Assembly (NCBI GenBank): GCA_035499715.1
Contig: DATJYF010000308.1
Span: 1 to 10,904 of the forward strand
Source: DASRHD01 sp035499715
Lineage (GTDB): Bacteria; Verrucomicrobiota; Verrucomicrobiia; Opitutales; Opitutaceae
Reading direction: 5' to 3'
DNA: 10,904 nt
Each line of letters opens with the position of its first letter. The first letter of the stretch is position 1. Position numbers and translations under genes: made by a program. Of this stretch, positions 1 to 6,177 are shown piece by piece. The notes below the pieces were generated by a model. The model was not told the DNA's origin. It was given only the letters and a program-made list of their open reading frames with translations, and did no database searches.

Positions 1-395
1 TTACCAAATTCGCCACCAAGCCGCCGAGCAAGGCCTACAAGGATGCGTTGAGCAACCAGGCTCTTTCCTATTCGCGCCTCACCCAAAGCCTCGGCCAGTT
101 CAAGGGCTGCCTCGCCTCCGGCTATCCCTTCGTCTTTGGCATCACGGTTTACGAAAGCTTTGAGTCGCCCACGGTCGCCAAGACCGGCGTCGTGCCCATG
201 CCGAGCGCCCACGACAAGGCGCTGGGCGGCCATGCCATCCTCGCCGTCGGCTACGACGACTCGGCCCAAACCTTCGTCATCCGCAATTCCTGGGGCACCG
301 GCTGGGGCCAGAAGGGCTATTTCACGCTGCCCTATGCCTATGTGACCGACTCCGACCTCGCCTCGGACTTCTGGACCGTCCGCATCGTCGAGTAA
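1..395 (+). CDS. C1 family (papain-like) cysteine peptidase, C-terminal part
   Basis: This is the 3' end of a papain-like peptidase; the reading frame is open from base 3 and about 130 residues are visible. The catalytic histidine lies in GGHAILAVGYDD (bases about 226-261) and the catalytic asparagine in IRNSWGTGWG (about 280-309), followed by KGYFTLPYAYV and a SDFWTVR ending, the usual order in bacterial C1A-like proteins. The catalytic cysteine and any signal peptide or propeptide lie upstream of the window, so localisation cannot be judged. A TTG at 48 could be mistaken for a start, but the codons before it also read as family-like sequence (a Pro-Pro then Tyr-Lys-x-Ala-Leu stretch), so the gene is truncated by the window edge and does not start there. 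It ends with TAA 65 bp before pxpB and has no evident functional link to it. Confidence 0.9.
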   Translation, partial: TKFATKPPSKAYKDALSNQALSYSRLTQSLGQFKGCLASGYPFVFGITVYESFESPTVAKTGVVPMPSAHDKALGGHAILAVGYDDSAQTFVIRNSWGTGWGQKGYFTLPYAYVTDSDLASDFWTVRIVE

Positions 396-460
396 ACCGC
401 CAGTTTTTTGCGGCGAATCGGTTTGCCCCGGCCCGCGCGTCCGCCCAAAAAAACGGGGCG

Positions 461-1138
461 ATGAAAATTACCTCGCTGGGCGATGGCGCGTTCGTCATCG
501 AAGTCGCCGACAAGATCGGCGACGACGCGCTGGTCCGCGTGCAGGCGCTGCTGCACGCGCTGGAGCAGAATCCGCCGCGCGGCACGGTCGAGTTCGTGCC
601 CTCGTTCACCACCGTCGCCGTCTTCTACGACCCGGAGAAAATCGACAATCTCGACACCCTGCGCAACGAGCTGGTCGCGCGCGTGCCGAAAAAAAACCGC
701 AAGGAGGACAAGGCCGCCGCGCGCGAGATCGTCATCCCCGTCTGCTACGGCGGCGAGTTCGGGCCGGACCTGGCCGAGGTCGCGGTCCACGCCGGCTTGA
801 GCGAGGCGGAGGCGGCTGCCCTGCACCACGGCGCGGTCTACCGCGTGCACGCGGTCGGCTTCGCCCCCGGCTTTCCCTACCTCGCCGGCCTGCCGGAAAA
901 ACTTCACACCCCGCGCCGCGCCACGCCGCGCACCGGCGTGCCGGCCGGCTCGGTCGGCATCGGCGGCGCGCAAAGCGGCATCTATCCCATCGCCACGCCC
1001 GGCGGCTGGCAGCTCATCGGCCGCACCCCGCTGCGTCTTTTCCGCCCGGAAGACGATGCCGACGCTGCGCTCCTGCGGCCCGGCGACCGCGTGCGCTTCC
1101 AGCCCCTTTCCCCGGAGGAGTTCGCCGCATGGAAATGA
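461..1138 (+). CDS. pxpB: 5-oxoprolinase subunit PxpB (KipI family)
   Basis: One of three subunits of the prokaryotic ATP-dependent 5-oxoprolinase, which converts 5-oxo-L-proline to L-glutamate in the cytoplasm. The 225-residue length fits the family. The N-terminal half (1-80) has the LGDGAFVIEV opening and a VEFVPSFTTVAVFYDP segment. The C-terminal half carries the strongest signature: HAVGFAPGFPYLAGLP (residues 130-145), then PRxxTPRxxVPAGSVGIGG and YPIATPGGWQLIGRTP (175-190). Older annotation would call this KipI, an inhibitor of histidine kinase KinA in Bacillus. The pxpC and pxpA neighbours make the oxoprolinase role much more likely. The ATG at 461 has only a G-rich GGGGCG stretch ahead of it and no strong Shine-Dalgarno. 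The stop codon overlaps the start region of pxpC, so the two are probably translationally coupled. Confidence 0.95.
   Translation: MKITSLGDGAFVIEVADKIGDDALVRVQALLHALEQNPPRGTVEFVPSFTTVAVFYDPEKIDNLDTLRNELVARVPKKNRKEDKAAAREIVIPVCYGGEFGPDLAEVAVHAGLSEAEAAALHHGAVYRVHAVGFAPGFPYLAGLPEKLHTPRRATPRTGVPAGSVGIGGAQSGIYPIATPGGWQLIGRTPLRLFRPEDDADAALLRPGDRVRFQPLSPEEFAAWK
1114..1120 (+). promoter_or_regulatory. Shine-Dalgarno of pxpC
   Basis: GGAGGAG lies inside the end of pxpB, 8 bases before the ATG at 1129. It decides between two in-frame ATGs (1129 and 1135): the first is at normal spacing, the second would be 14 bases away. It is the only clear anti-16S match ahead of any start codon in this window. Confidence 0.7.
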
Positions 1139-2076
1139 CCGTGCTCAGCGCCGGCGCGCTCACGACCGTGCAGGACCTCGGCCGGACCGGGCACCGCCGG
1201 CACGGCGTGGCCCTCGGCGGCGCGATGGATGCCTTCGCCCTCCGCGTGGCCAACCTGCTCGTCGGCAATCCCGGCAACGCGGCCGCGCTCGAATTCGCGT
1301 TCACCGGGCCGCGACTGAAGTTTTCCGGCGACGCGCTCGTCGCGATCTGCGGCGGCGAATTCGGCAGTGTTCCGGCGTGGCGGCTCGTGCGCGTGAGCGC
1401 GGGCGGCGAGCTCTCCCTCGAAAAATGCCGCCTCGGCTGCCGCGGCTACCTCGCGGTCGCGGGCGGCTTCGACGTGCCCGCCGTGCTCGGCGGACGCGGC
1501 ACGGACCTGCGCGGCGGCTTCGGCGGCCACGAGGGCCGGGCGCTGCGCGCGGGCGACGTGCTCAAAGTCGGCCGCGGCGTCCTCGAGGCGCACCGCCTGC
1601 GGCCCGACGCCGCGCTGAGGCATTTCATCGCGCCGGAAATCCGCCCCGCTTATTCGCGTTCGCCCGCGGTGCGCGTGGTGCGCGGTGCCGAGGCGGACGA
1701 GTTTGCCAACGGCTTTTTCGCCTCGGAGTTCGTCCTCACCGAGCAGTCCGACCGCATGGGCCTGCGCTTCGCCGGCGCACGCCTCGAGCGCCGCGTCGGC
1801 GCGCCCGAGCTGGTCTCGTCGCCGCTCGCGCCCGGCGCCATCCAGGTGCCGCCCGACGGCCAGCCCATCATCCTCATGGCCGACGCGCAGACGATCGGCG
1901 GTTATCCCAAGATCGCCCACGTCATCTCCGTCGACCTTCCGTTACTCGCGCAACTCCGGCCGGGCGACACCGTGCAATTCACCGAGGTGACAATCGAAGG
2001 GGCGCACAAGCTCTGGCACGCGCGCGAACACGTGCTCGCGCTCCTCCGCGAAGGCCTGATGGAAAAGTTGCACTGA
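1129..2076 (+). CDS. pxpC: 5-oxoprolinase subunit PxpC (KipA family)
   Basis: Second subunit of the 5-oxoprolinase, of the same family as the biotin-dependent carboxyltransferase-like KipA and the urea amidolyase C-terminal domain. At 315 residues it is full length. Family signatures are LTTVQDLGRTGHRRHGV (11-27), GGAMDAFALRVANLLVGN (30-47), ALEF (53-56), SDRMGLRFAG (207-216) and the C-terminal block with QPIILMADAQTIGGYPKIA (245-263), ending near RPGDTVQF. It overlaps pxpB by 10 bases (ATGGAAATGA), an arrangement typical of subunits made in fixed ratio. The start at 1129 is supported by the well-spaced GGAGG. Base composition is extremely GC-rich; one line I counted by hand (1501-1560) is 50 of 60 G+C. 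Confidence 0.95.
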   Translation: MEMTVLSAGALTTVQDLGRTGHRRHGVALGGAMDAFALRVANLLVGNPGNAAALEFAFTGPRLKFSGDALVAICGGEFGSVPAWRLVRVSAGGELSLEKCRLGCRGYLAVAGGFDVPAVLGGRGTDLRGGFGGHEGRALRAGDVLKVGRGVLEAHRLRPDAALRHFIAPEIRPAYSRSPAVRVVRGAEADEFANGFFASEFVLTEQSDRMGLRFAGARLERRVGAPELVSSPLAPGAIQVPPDGQPIILMADAQTIGGYPKIAHVISVDLPLLAQLRPGDTVQFTEVTIEGAHKLWHAREHVLALLREGLMEKLH

Positions 2077-2089
2077 GCCGGAAAATTTT

Positions 2090-2119
2090 ACCACGAATTA
2101 CACGGACATGCACGAATGG
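2090..2119 (+). repeat. Degenerate intergenic repeat, forward copy
   Basis: A unit of the form ACCACGAATTACACGGACAT followed by GCACGAATGG begins 13 bases after the pxpC stop. Counting by hand, 21 of its first 28 bases match the reverse complement of the unit at 2131-2185 once a 24-base interruption in that copy is removed. The pair could therefore fold as a hairpin in RNA. Similar CACGAAT/CACGGAT-type repeats are common between genes in this kind of genome. Confidence 0.6.
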
Positions 2120-2130
2120 AAAATGCCGAT

Positions 2131-2185
2131 GATCCGTGTCCATCTGTGTACCGAGCCGCAGGCGACATTAGACAATCCGTGGTTT
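2131..2185 (-). repeat. Degenerate intergenic repeat, inverted copy split by about 24 bases
   Basis: GATCCGTGTCCATCTGTGTA (2131-2150) and ATCCGTGGTTT (2175-2185) are the two halves of the reverse-oriented repeat. The 24 bases between them (2151-2174, beginning CCGAGCCGCAGGCGAC) do not belong to the pattern and look inserted. Joining the halves restores GTGTAATCCGTGGT, the complement of ACCACGGATTACAC. Confidence 0.55.
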
Positions 2186-2215
2186 CGATTCCGGATTTGA
2201 AATTTGAACGGGAGG

Positions 2216-2238
2216 TTTTCTTCGTGTCCTCTGTGGTT
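2216..2238 (-). repeat. Degenerate AACCACAGAG-type repeat, reverse orientation
   Basis: The reverse complement of this stretch reads AACCACAGAGGACACGAAGA followed by AAA. It shares the 10-mer AACCACAGAG with the copy after rpsP at 7668-7677. It ends 17 bases before the pxpA ATG and so forms part of the pxpA leader. Confidence 0.55.
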
Positions 2239-2255
2239 CAATCTGGGCTCGGATA

Positions 2256-2990
2256 ATGAACCGCATCGATCTCAACTGCGATCTGGGCGAGGGCGCCGGG
2301 CACGACGCCGAGCTGATGCCGCTCATCACCTCGGCCAACATCGCCTGCGGCGGCCACGCCGGCGACGAGGCCACGATGCGCGCGACCGTCGCGCTGGCGC
2401 AAAAACACGGCGTGGCCGTCGGCGCGCATCCAGGCTTCGCCGACCGGGAACACTTCGGCCGGCGCGAACTCGCGTTGCCGCCCGCGGAAATTTTCGCGCT
2501 GATCAAGGCGCAGGTCCTCGCGCTGCGCGCTTTCTCGCCGCTCCGGCACGTCAAGCCGCATGGCGGGCTTTATAATCTGGCGGCGCGCGACGCCACCGTG
2601 GCCGGCGCGATCGCCGACGCCGTCCGCGCGGTCGATCCGAAGCTGATTCTGTTCGGTCTCGCCGGCAGCGAGCTGATCAAGGCCGGACGCGAACGCGGAC
2701 TGCGCGTGGCCGAGGAGGTGTTTGCCGACCGCACGTATCAGCCCGACGGTTCGCTCACACCACGCTCATCGCCCAACGCGCTCATTACCGATGAAGACGC
2801 CGCCGTCGCGCAGGTGTTGCGCCTGATCCGCGAAGGCAAGGTCCGCGCGACCGACGGAACCGATATTTTTCTCAAAGCCGACACCATCTGCCTCCACGGC
2901 GACGGGCCGAATGCGGTGACGTTTGCGAAGCGGTTGAATGTGGAACTCAGGAAAGCGGGAATTGAGATCAAAAGCTTTACTACGTTCTGA
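2256..2990 (+). CDS. pxpA: 5-oxoprolinase subunit PxpA (LamB/YcsF family)
   Basis: Third subunit of the 5-oxoprolinase; the family was previously known as LamB/YcsF. The protein has 244 residues, close to the usual length of about 245-255. Visible signatures in order are DLNCDLGEG (5-13), SANIACGGHAGD (26-37), GAHPGFADREHFGRR (56-70), KPHGGLYN (100-107), EVFADRTYQPDGSL (154-167) and CLHGD (212-216). The conserved Asp, His and Lys residues of the YdjC-like TIM-barrel fold are present. The ATG at 2256 has no Shine-Dalgarno, but the protein starts at the usual distance from DLNCD. It is separated from pxpC by 179 bp of repeats, so it may be only loosely co-expressed with pxpBC. The last codons, encoding SFTTF, are AT-richer than the rest and lie next to the low-GC gene downstream. 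Confidence 0.95.
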   Translation: MNRIDLNCDLGEGAGHDAELMPLITSANIACGGHAGDEATMRATVALAQKHGVAVGAHPGFADREHFGRRELALPPAEIFALIKAQVLALRAFSPLRHVKPHGGLYNLAARDATVAGAIADAVRAVDPKLILFGLAGSELIKAGRERGLRVAEEVFADRTYQPDGSLTPRSSPNALITDEDAAVAQVLRLIREGKVRATDGTDIFLKADTICLHGDGPNAVTFAKRLNVELRKAGIEIKSFTTF

Positions 2991-3013
2991 AAAAGGTAGT
3001 TTAATAAAATTAA

Positions 3014-4144
3014 ATGTGGTTCTGGCTGATTATCGGCGGATTAATTTTGCTAGGTTGGATTTCCAGTCTCTATGCAAAAGCAAAGCTCTACGACTCTGCA
3101 AAACCTCGGATAGATCAAATCGACAAAATAGAGCGGGAACAGAAAGTAACAGCTAAGCTGCAACAACAAAAGGAAGAGGCGATAGCGATACTCTCCAAAC
3201 AGAAAAGTGTAGGGTTTCCATGGCTGGCTCACGCTTATGCGGAATATCACGAATTGGAAGAGCTAAAGAAAGCCGCTGCCTTAGAACGTAAAAGCCATCC
3301 CGCATATAAAGCAGCGGAAGAGGTTCGTGGTTCAGCTAAACGACGACGCGAAGCAGAAAAAGAAGCGCGTATGCTGCGTTATCAAATAGAATACTATGAA
3401 ACGCTTTTTCCTTGGCTAACCGATCTAAAAAGTGAGGAGATTGAAGAAGAGCTGATTAGAATTCGATCAGGAAAAAGCGAAGATCAGGACTCCGATGACC
3501 CAGCAAAACGATGGCTCACTCCAGAAGAATACAACCGCCTCCCAGATACAAAAAAATATGAGCTGGCATTGGAAAGATACTGGACCAAGAAAAAAACGAG
3601 ATGGGAAATAGGAAGAGACTACGAGCGCTTCATTGGCTATAAATATGAAGCTACTGGTTTTAGAGTTATCTACCAAGGCATCGTTGAGGGATTCGATGAT
3701 TTAGGTAGAGATCTTATTTGTGAAAAAAACACTAAGGTTTTTATAGTTCAGTGCAAATATTGGTCGCAGGAAAAACAAATTCATGAAAAACATGTCTTCC
3801 AGCTCTTCGGCACTATGATTGCATACCGACACGATAATCCAGGCAAGAATGTAGATGGTCATTTTGTTACGTCCACTCGCTTAAGCGATCGAGCGCGCGC
3901 TTTTGCGAAGGATCTGGGTATCAAAATCTCAGAAAACACATCTCTAGAGAAGTATCCTTGTATCAAATGTAATATTGCCAAACGAGATGGCGAAAAAATT
4001 TATCACCTTCCATTCGATCAGCAATACGACCGCACTACAATTATTTCTGACTCTGGTGAGTTTTATGCTTCAACGATTGAAGAGGCAGAGAAGAAAGGCT
4101 TTAGGAGGGCATTTCGCTATAGAGGCCCAATGAGTAGAGCTTAG
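3014..4144 (+). CDS. Membrane-anchored coiled-coil protein with Mrr-type nuclease domain and small C-terminal Cys domain
   Basis: A 376-residue protein built of several parts. Residues 2-20 are a hydrophobic segment (WFWLIIGGLILLGW at its core) that would anchor the N-terminus in the membrane. Residues about 30-150 are rich in Lys, Glu, Gln and Ala and look coiled-coil. Residues about 197-300 resemble the Mrr-like restriction endonuclease fold: GRDYERF (Glu204), GFDDLGRDLI (Asp233), then FIVQCKYW with the Q-x-K motif (Gln246, Lys248) and a helix containing HVFQLFG. The C-terminal part (about 314-368) has CIKCNIA, EKIYHLPFDQQYDRT and EEAEKKGFRRAFR. I recall this pattern from the small domain found at the ends of some nucleases (the 'sunset' type, Ada zinc-finger-like); that assignment is from memory. 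Hand-counted lines give about 30-50% G+C, against over 65% in the neighbours, so acquisition is likely. No strong ribosome binding site is seen. It starts 23 bp after pxpA, and its stop overlaps the baiN stop tail to tail. DNA cleavage is inferred from the motifs; target and role are unknown. Confidence 0.8.
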   Translation: MWFWLIIGGLILLGWISSLYAKAKLYDSAKPRIDQIDKIEREQKVTAKLQQQKEEAIAILSKQKSVGFPWLAHAYAEYHELEELKKAAALERKSHPAYKAAEEVRGSAKRRREAEKEARMLRYQIEYYETLFPWLTDLKSEEIEEELIRIRSGKSEDQDSDDPAKRWLTPEEYNRLPDTKKYELALERYWTKKKTRWEIGRDYERFIGYKYEATGFRVIYQGIVEGFDDLGRDLICEKNTKVFIVQCKYWSQEKQIHEKHVFQLFGTMIAYRHDNPGKNVDGHFVTSTRLSDRARAFAKDLGIKISENTSLEKYPCIKCNIAKRDGEKIYHLPFDQQYDRTTIISDSGEFYASTIEEAEKKGFRRAFRYRGPMSRA

Positions 4145-5373
4145 ATCGATGCGGCCATAGCCCGGCCCGCATGCCATCCGGTGGTCCAGGCGGACTGGAA
4201 GTTGAAGCCGCCGGTCAGGCCGTCGATGTCCAGCACTTCGCCGGCGAAATAAAGTCCGGGGCAGATCCGGCTTTCCATCGTGGCGAAATCGATTTCCTTC
4301 AGGCTGACGCCGCCGCAGGTGACGAATTCCTCCTTGTTCATGCTTTTGCCGGCGACGGAAAATTCCGCCGACGCGACCTGCGCGGCGAGCGCGCGCAGGG
4401 AATCGTTGGACACGGTTGTCCATGGCGCATCCGCGGCGAGTCCGGCGGCCATGACGAGTCGTTCCCAAAGTCGGGCCGGAATGCCAAACGGATTCGCGGT
4501 CGCCACCCGGCGGCGCGGATGCGCGGCGCGCTCGGCTTCGAGTTCGGACTGAACTTTTTCCGGTGTGCGCGGCTCGGCCCAGTTGAGGCCGAGCGTGAAG
4601 CGGTAATCGACGCCGTGCAGTTCGCGCGCGCCCCACGACGAAAGCTTGAGGATGGCCGGCCCGCTCAGTCCCCAATGCGTGATGAGGATCGGTCCGCTCG
4701 CACGCAGGCGCGTGTCGCGCACGCTTGCGCCCGCGGATGCAACCGAAAGTCCCTCGAGTCCGCGCAGGCGCGGGTCGTCGATGTGAAAGGTGAAGAGCGA
4801 CGGCACGGGCGGCACGACGGCGTGGCCGAGTTTTTGGGCGGTGGCCAGGCCGGCCGAGCCCTTGGTGCCGCCGGTGGCGAGGAGCAGGCGATCCGCCTCG
4901 ATGATTTCGCCGGTCGTGAGAGTGAGGGAGAATTTTTCGCCGTGCTTTTCGACGGCAGCGACGCCGCAGCGCGTAACGAGCCGCACGCCGGCTTTGGCCG
5001 CGGCGTTTTGCAGGCAATCGACGATCGTGGCGGAATCGTCGGTGATCGGAAACATCCGTCCGTCGGCCTCGGTTTTGAGTTCCACGCCGCGGTCGGCGAA
5101 CCAGGCGATGGTGTCGCGCGGACCGAAGCGAGTGAACGGCCCGAGCAGTTCGCGCGCACCGCGCGGATAAAATTTCACAAGCTCGCGCGGCTCGAAGCAG
5201 GCGTGGGTGACGTTGCAGCGGCCGCCGCCGGAGACGCGGACCTTGGCGAGCGGATGAGCGGTGGCCTCATAAATGACGACCTCGGCGAAAGGGTCGGCCT
5301 CGGCGCAGGTGATGGCGGCGAAAAATCCGGCGGCCCCGCCGCCCGCGATGACGATGCGCCTGCGTTCAGTCAT
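4141..5373 (-). CDS. NAD(P)/FAD-dependent oxidoreductase, HI0933/YhiN/BaiN family
   Basis: A 410-residue flavoprotein, full length for the family. The N-terminal Rossmann dinucleotide-binding motif is IAGGGAAG (9-16), with the acidic ribose-binding residue Glu36 after VVIY. The family hallmark KVRVSGGGRCNVTH follows (44-57), then GRMFP (105-109), LLLATGGTKGS (164-173), ITHWGLSGPAIL (231-242), VTCGGVSLKEID (351-362) and a C-terminal FAD-binding block with PGLYFAGEVLDIDG and TGGFNFQSAWTTG (372-399). One member (BaiN) is linked to bile-acid dehydroxylation in gut clostridia, but most members have no assigned substrate and nothing here indicates one, so no gene symbol is given. The ATG at 5371-5373 sits at the expected distance from the glycine motif and has no Shine-Dalgarno. 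It is the last gene of a minus-strand run after ychF and the HNH-like gene. Confidence 0.92.
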   Translation of the reverse strand: MTERRRIVIAGGGAAGFFAAITCAEADPFAEVVIYEATAHPLAKVRVSGGGRCNVTHACFEPRELVKFYPRGARELLGPFTRFGPRDTIAWFADRGVELKTEADGRMFPITDDSATIVDCLQNAAAKAGVRLVTRCGVAAVEKHGEKFSLTLTTGEIIEADRLLLATGGTKGSAGLATAQKLGHAVVPPVPSLFTFHIDDPRLRGLEGLSVASAGASVRDTRLRASGPILITHWGLSGPAILKLSSWGARELHGVDYRFTLGLNWAEPRTPEKVQSELEAERAAHPRRRVATANPFGIPARLWERLVMAAGLAADAPWTTVSNDSLRALAAQVASAEFSVAGKSMNKEEFVTCGGVSLKEIDFATMESRICPGLYFAGEVLDIDGLTGGFNFQSAWTTGWHAGRAMAASI

Positions 5374-5423
5374 TTGCCTAGGAGGTCAGCGCCGGGCGGA
5401 AAACGGCAAGGGGAAAGTGATGC

Positions 5424-6173
5424 TTACGACTTTCCAAGTTGCTTCGCTAAGGTTCGTTCAGTGACTGAACTAATAATTTTTTCTTCGATGCTATCTTTAT
5501 AGGATAGTCTCAGGCATTGAAGTATTGAGTTTGGCCTGAATTGTACCATCGACGCCACGGACGGAAAGCGTCGCTGATCGACGCGAATGATAAACTTGAA
5601 GTAAGGCAGATACAACTGTTGCGCGGTCACGCCCTCGAACTGCACACGGAATGGAGGGACGATTCCGCCATCGTAAGGGTGGTCAAAAGCGCGGATCACA
5701 ATGAATTCGAAATCCGCTTCGTTTATTTGCGCTCCACTCGTAATTAGCTGACGAATCTTGTCTTCATACTTTTGTCCTAAGCTCACAGTCTTGAAAAAAT
5801 CTTGAGAACTGACGCTGGCTCTCCAAAGGACAGACAATAGAAATTTCTTCGCCCTCTGGACGTCGTCGCATTTCAAATTGTACCCAGACAATCCTCCTTG
5901 AGTAACCCGGTCAGCCTCGGACGGCGGACTCTTAAAAATCTGAAGGCCGTACTCATCCAAGCGGCCTAAGAAGGCGTCGCATTTGGAACATAGTATCCCG
6001 GAATCAAAGATTCCGGACGAAGAGAATTGCGTGAATTTCTGCTCTGTTGGTCTAAGGATAACAACTCTATCGGAAATGCCTTTAATGGGCACGTAAAATG
6101 CCTTGGGAATGATGTGTGCTCGAATCAGTGAGGTGTTTTGCTGACACCATCGGCAGATGCCGAGAGCTTTCAT
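5424..6173 (-). CDS. Hypothetical protein with N-terminal CxxC...HxxP...CxxC zinc-finger / HNH-like motif
   Basis: A 249-residue protein not recognised as a named family. The N-terminus has a probable zinc-binding treble-clef arrangement: Cys7-x2-Cys10, RAHIIPKAF with His20 and Pro23, then LCSKCDAFLGRLDEY with Cys62-x2-Cys65. This recalls uncharacterised proteins often labelled HNH-like. The later His/Asn residues of a full HNH nuclease site are not obvious, so catalysis is uncertain. The rest (about 90-249) is a mixed soluble domain with no membrane segments or repeats seen. The gene is clearly AT-richer than its neighbours (24 of 60 G+C in the line 5761-5820), which suggests acquisition. 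It starts 4 bases after the ychF stop and ends 50 bases before baiN on the same strand, so co-transcription with ychF is likely. No Shine-Dalgarno precedes the ATG; translational coupling to ychF termination is possible. Confidence 0.75.
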   Translation of the reverse strand: MKALGICRWCQQNTSLIRAHIIPKAFYVPIKGISDRVVILRPTEQKFTQFSSSGIFDSGILCSKCDAFLGRLDEYGLQIFKSPPSEADRVTQGGLSGYNLKCDDVQRAKKFLLSVLWRASVSSQDFFKTVSLGQKYEDKIRQLITSGAQINEADFEFIVIRAFDHPYDGGIVPPFRVQFEGVTAQQLYLPYFKFIIRVDQRRFPSVASMVQFRPNSILQCLRLSYKDSIEEKIISSVTERTLAKQLGKS

Positions 6174-6177
6174 ACCA

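Noticed and set aside
394..424. Possible terminator after the C1 peptidase (AAACCG...CGGTTT, with CCGC/GCGG inside)
   Set aside because: The T run lies in the loop and not after the stem, and the stems are only 4-6 bp, so it does not look like an intrinsic terminator.
982..2132. Long open frames on both strands over pxpC
   Set aside because: The frame coding for PxpC shows family motifs end to end; the others are Arg/Pro/Ala-rich shadows.
2968..3013. Possible attachment site or target duplication at the left edge of the Mrr-like gene
   Set aside because: The sequence is AT-rich with a small AAAGCTTT palindrome, but no matching direct or inverted repeat was seen near 4141.
4171..5502. A 443-codon plus-strand open frame opposite the flavoprotein gene
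   Set aside because: It is the antisense frame of a well-supported gene, and its translation shows no recognisable domain.
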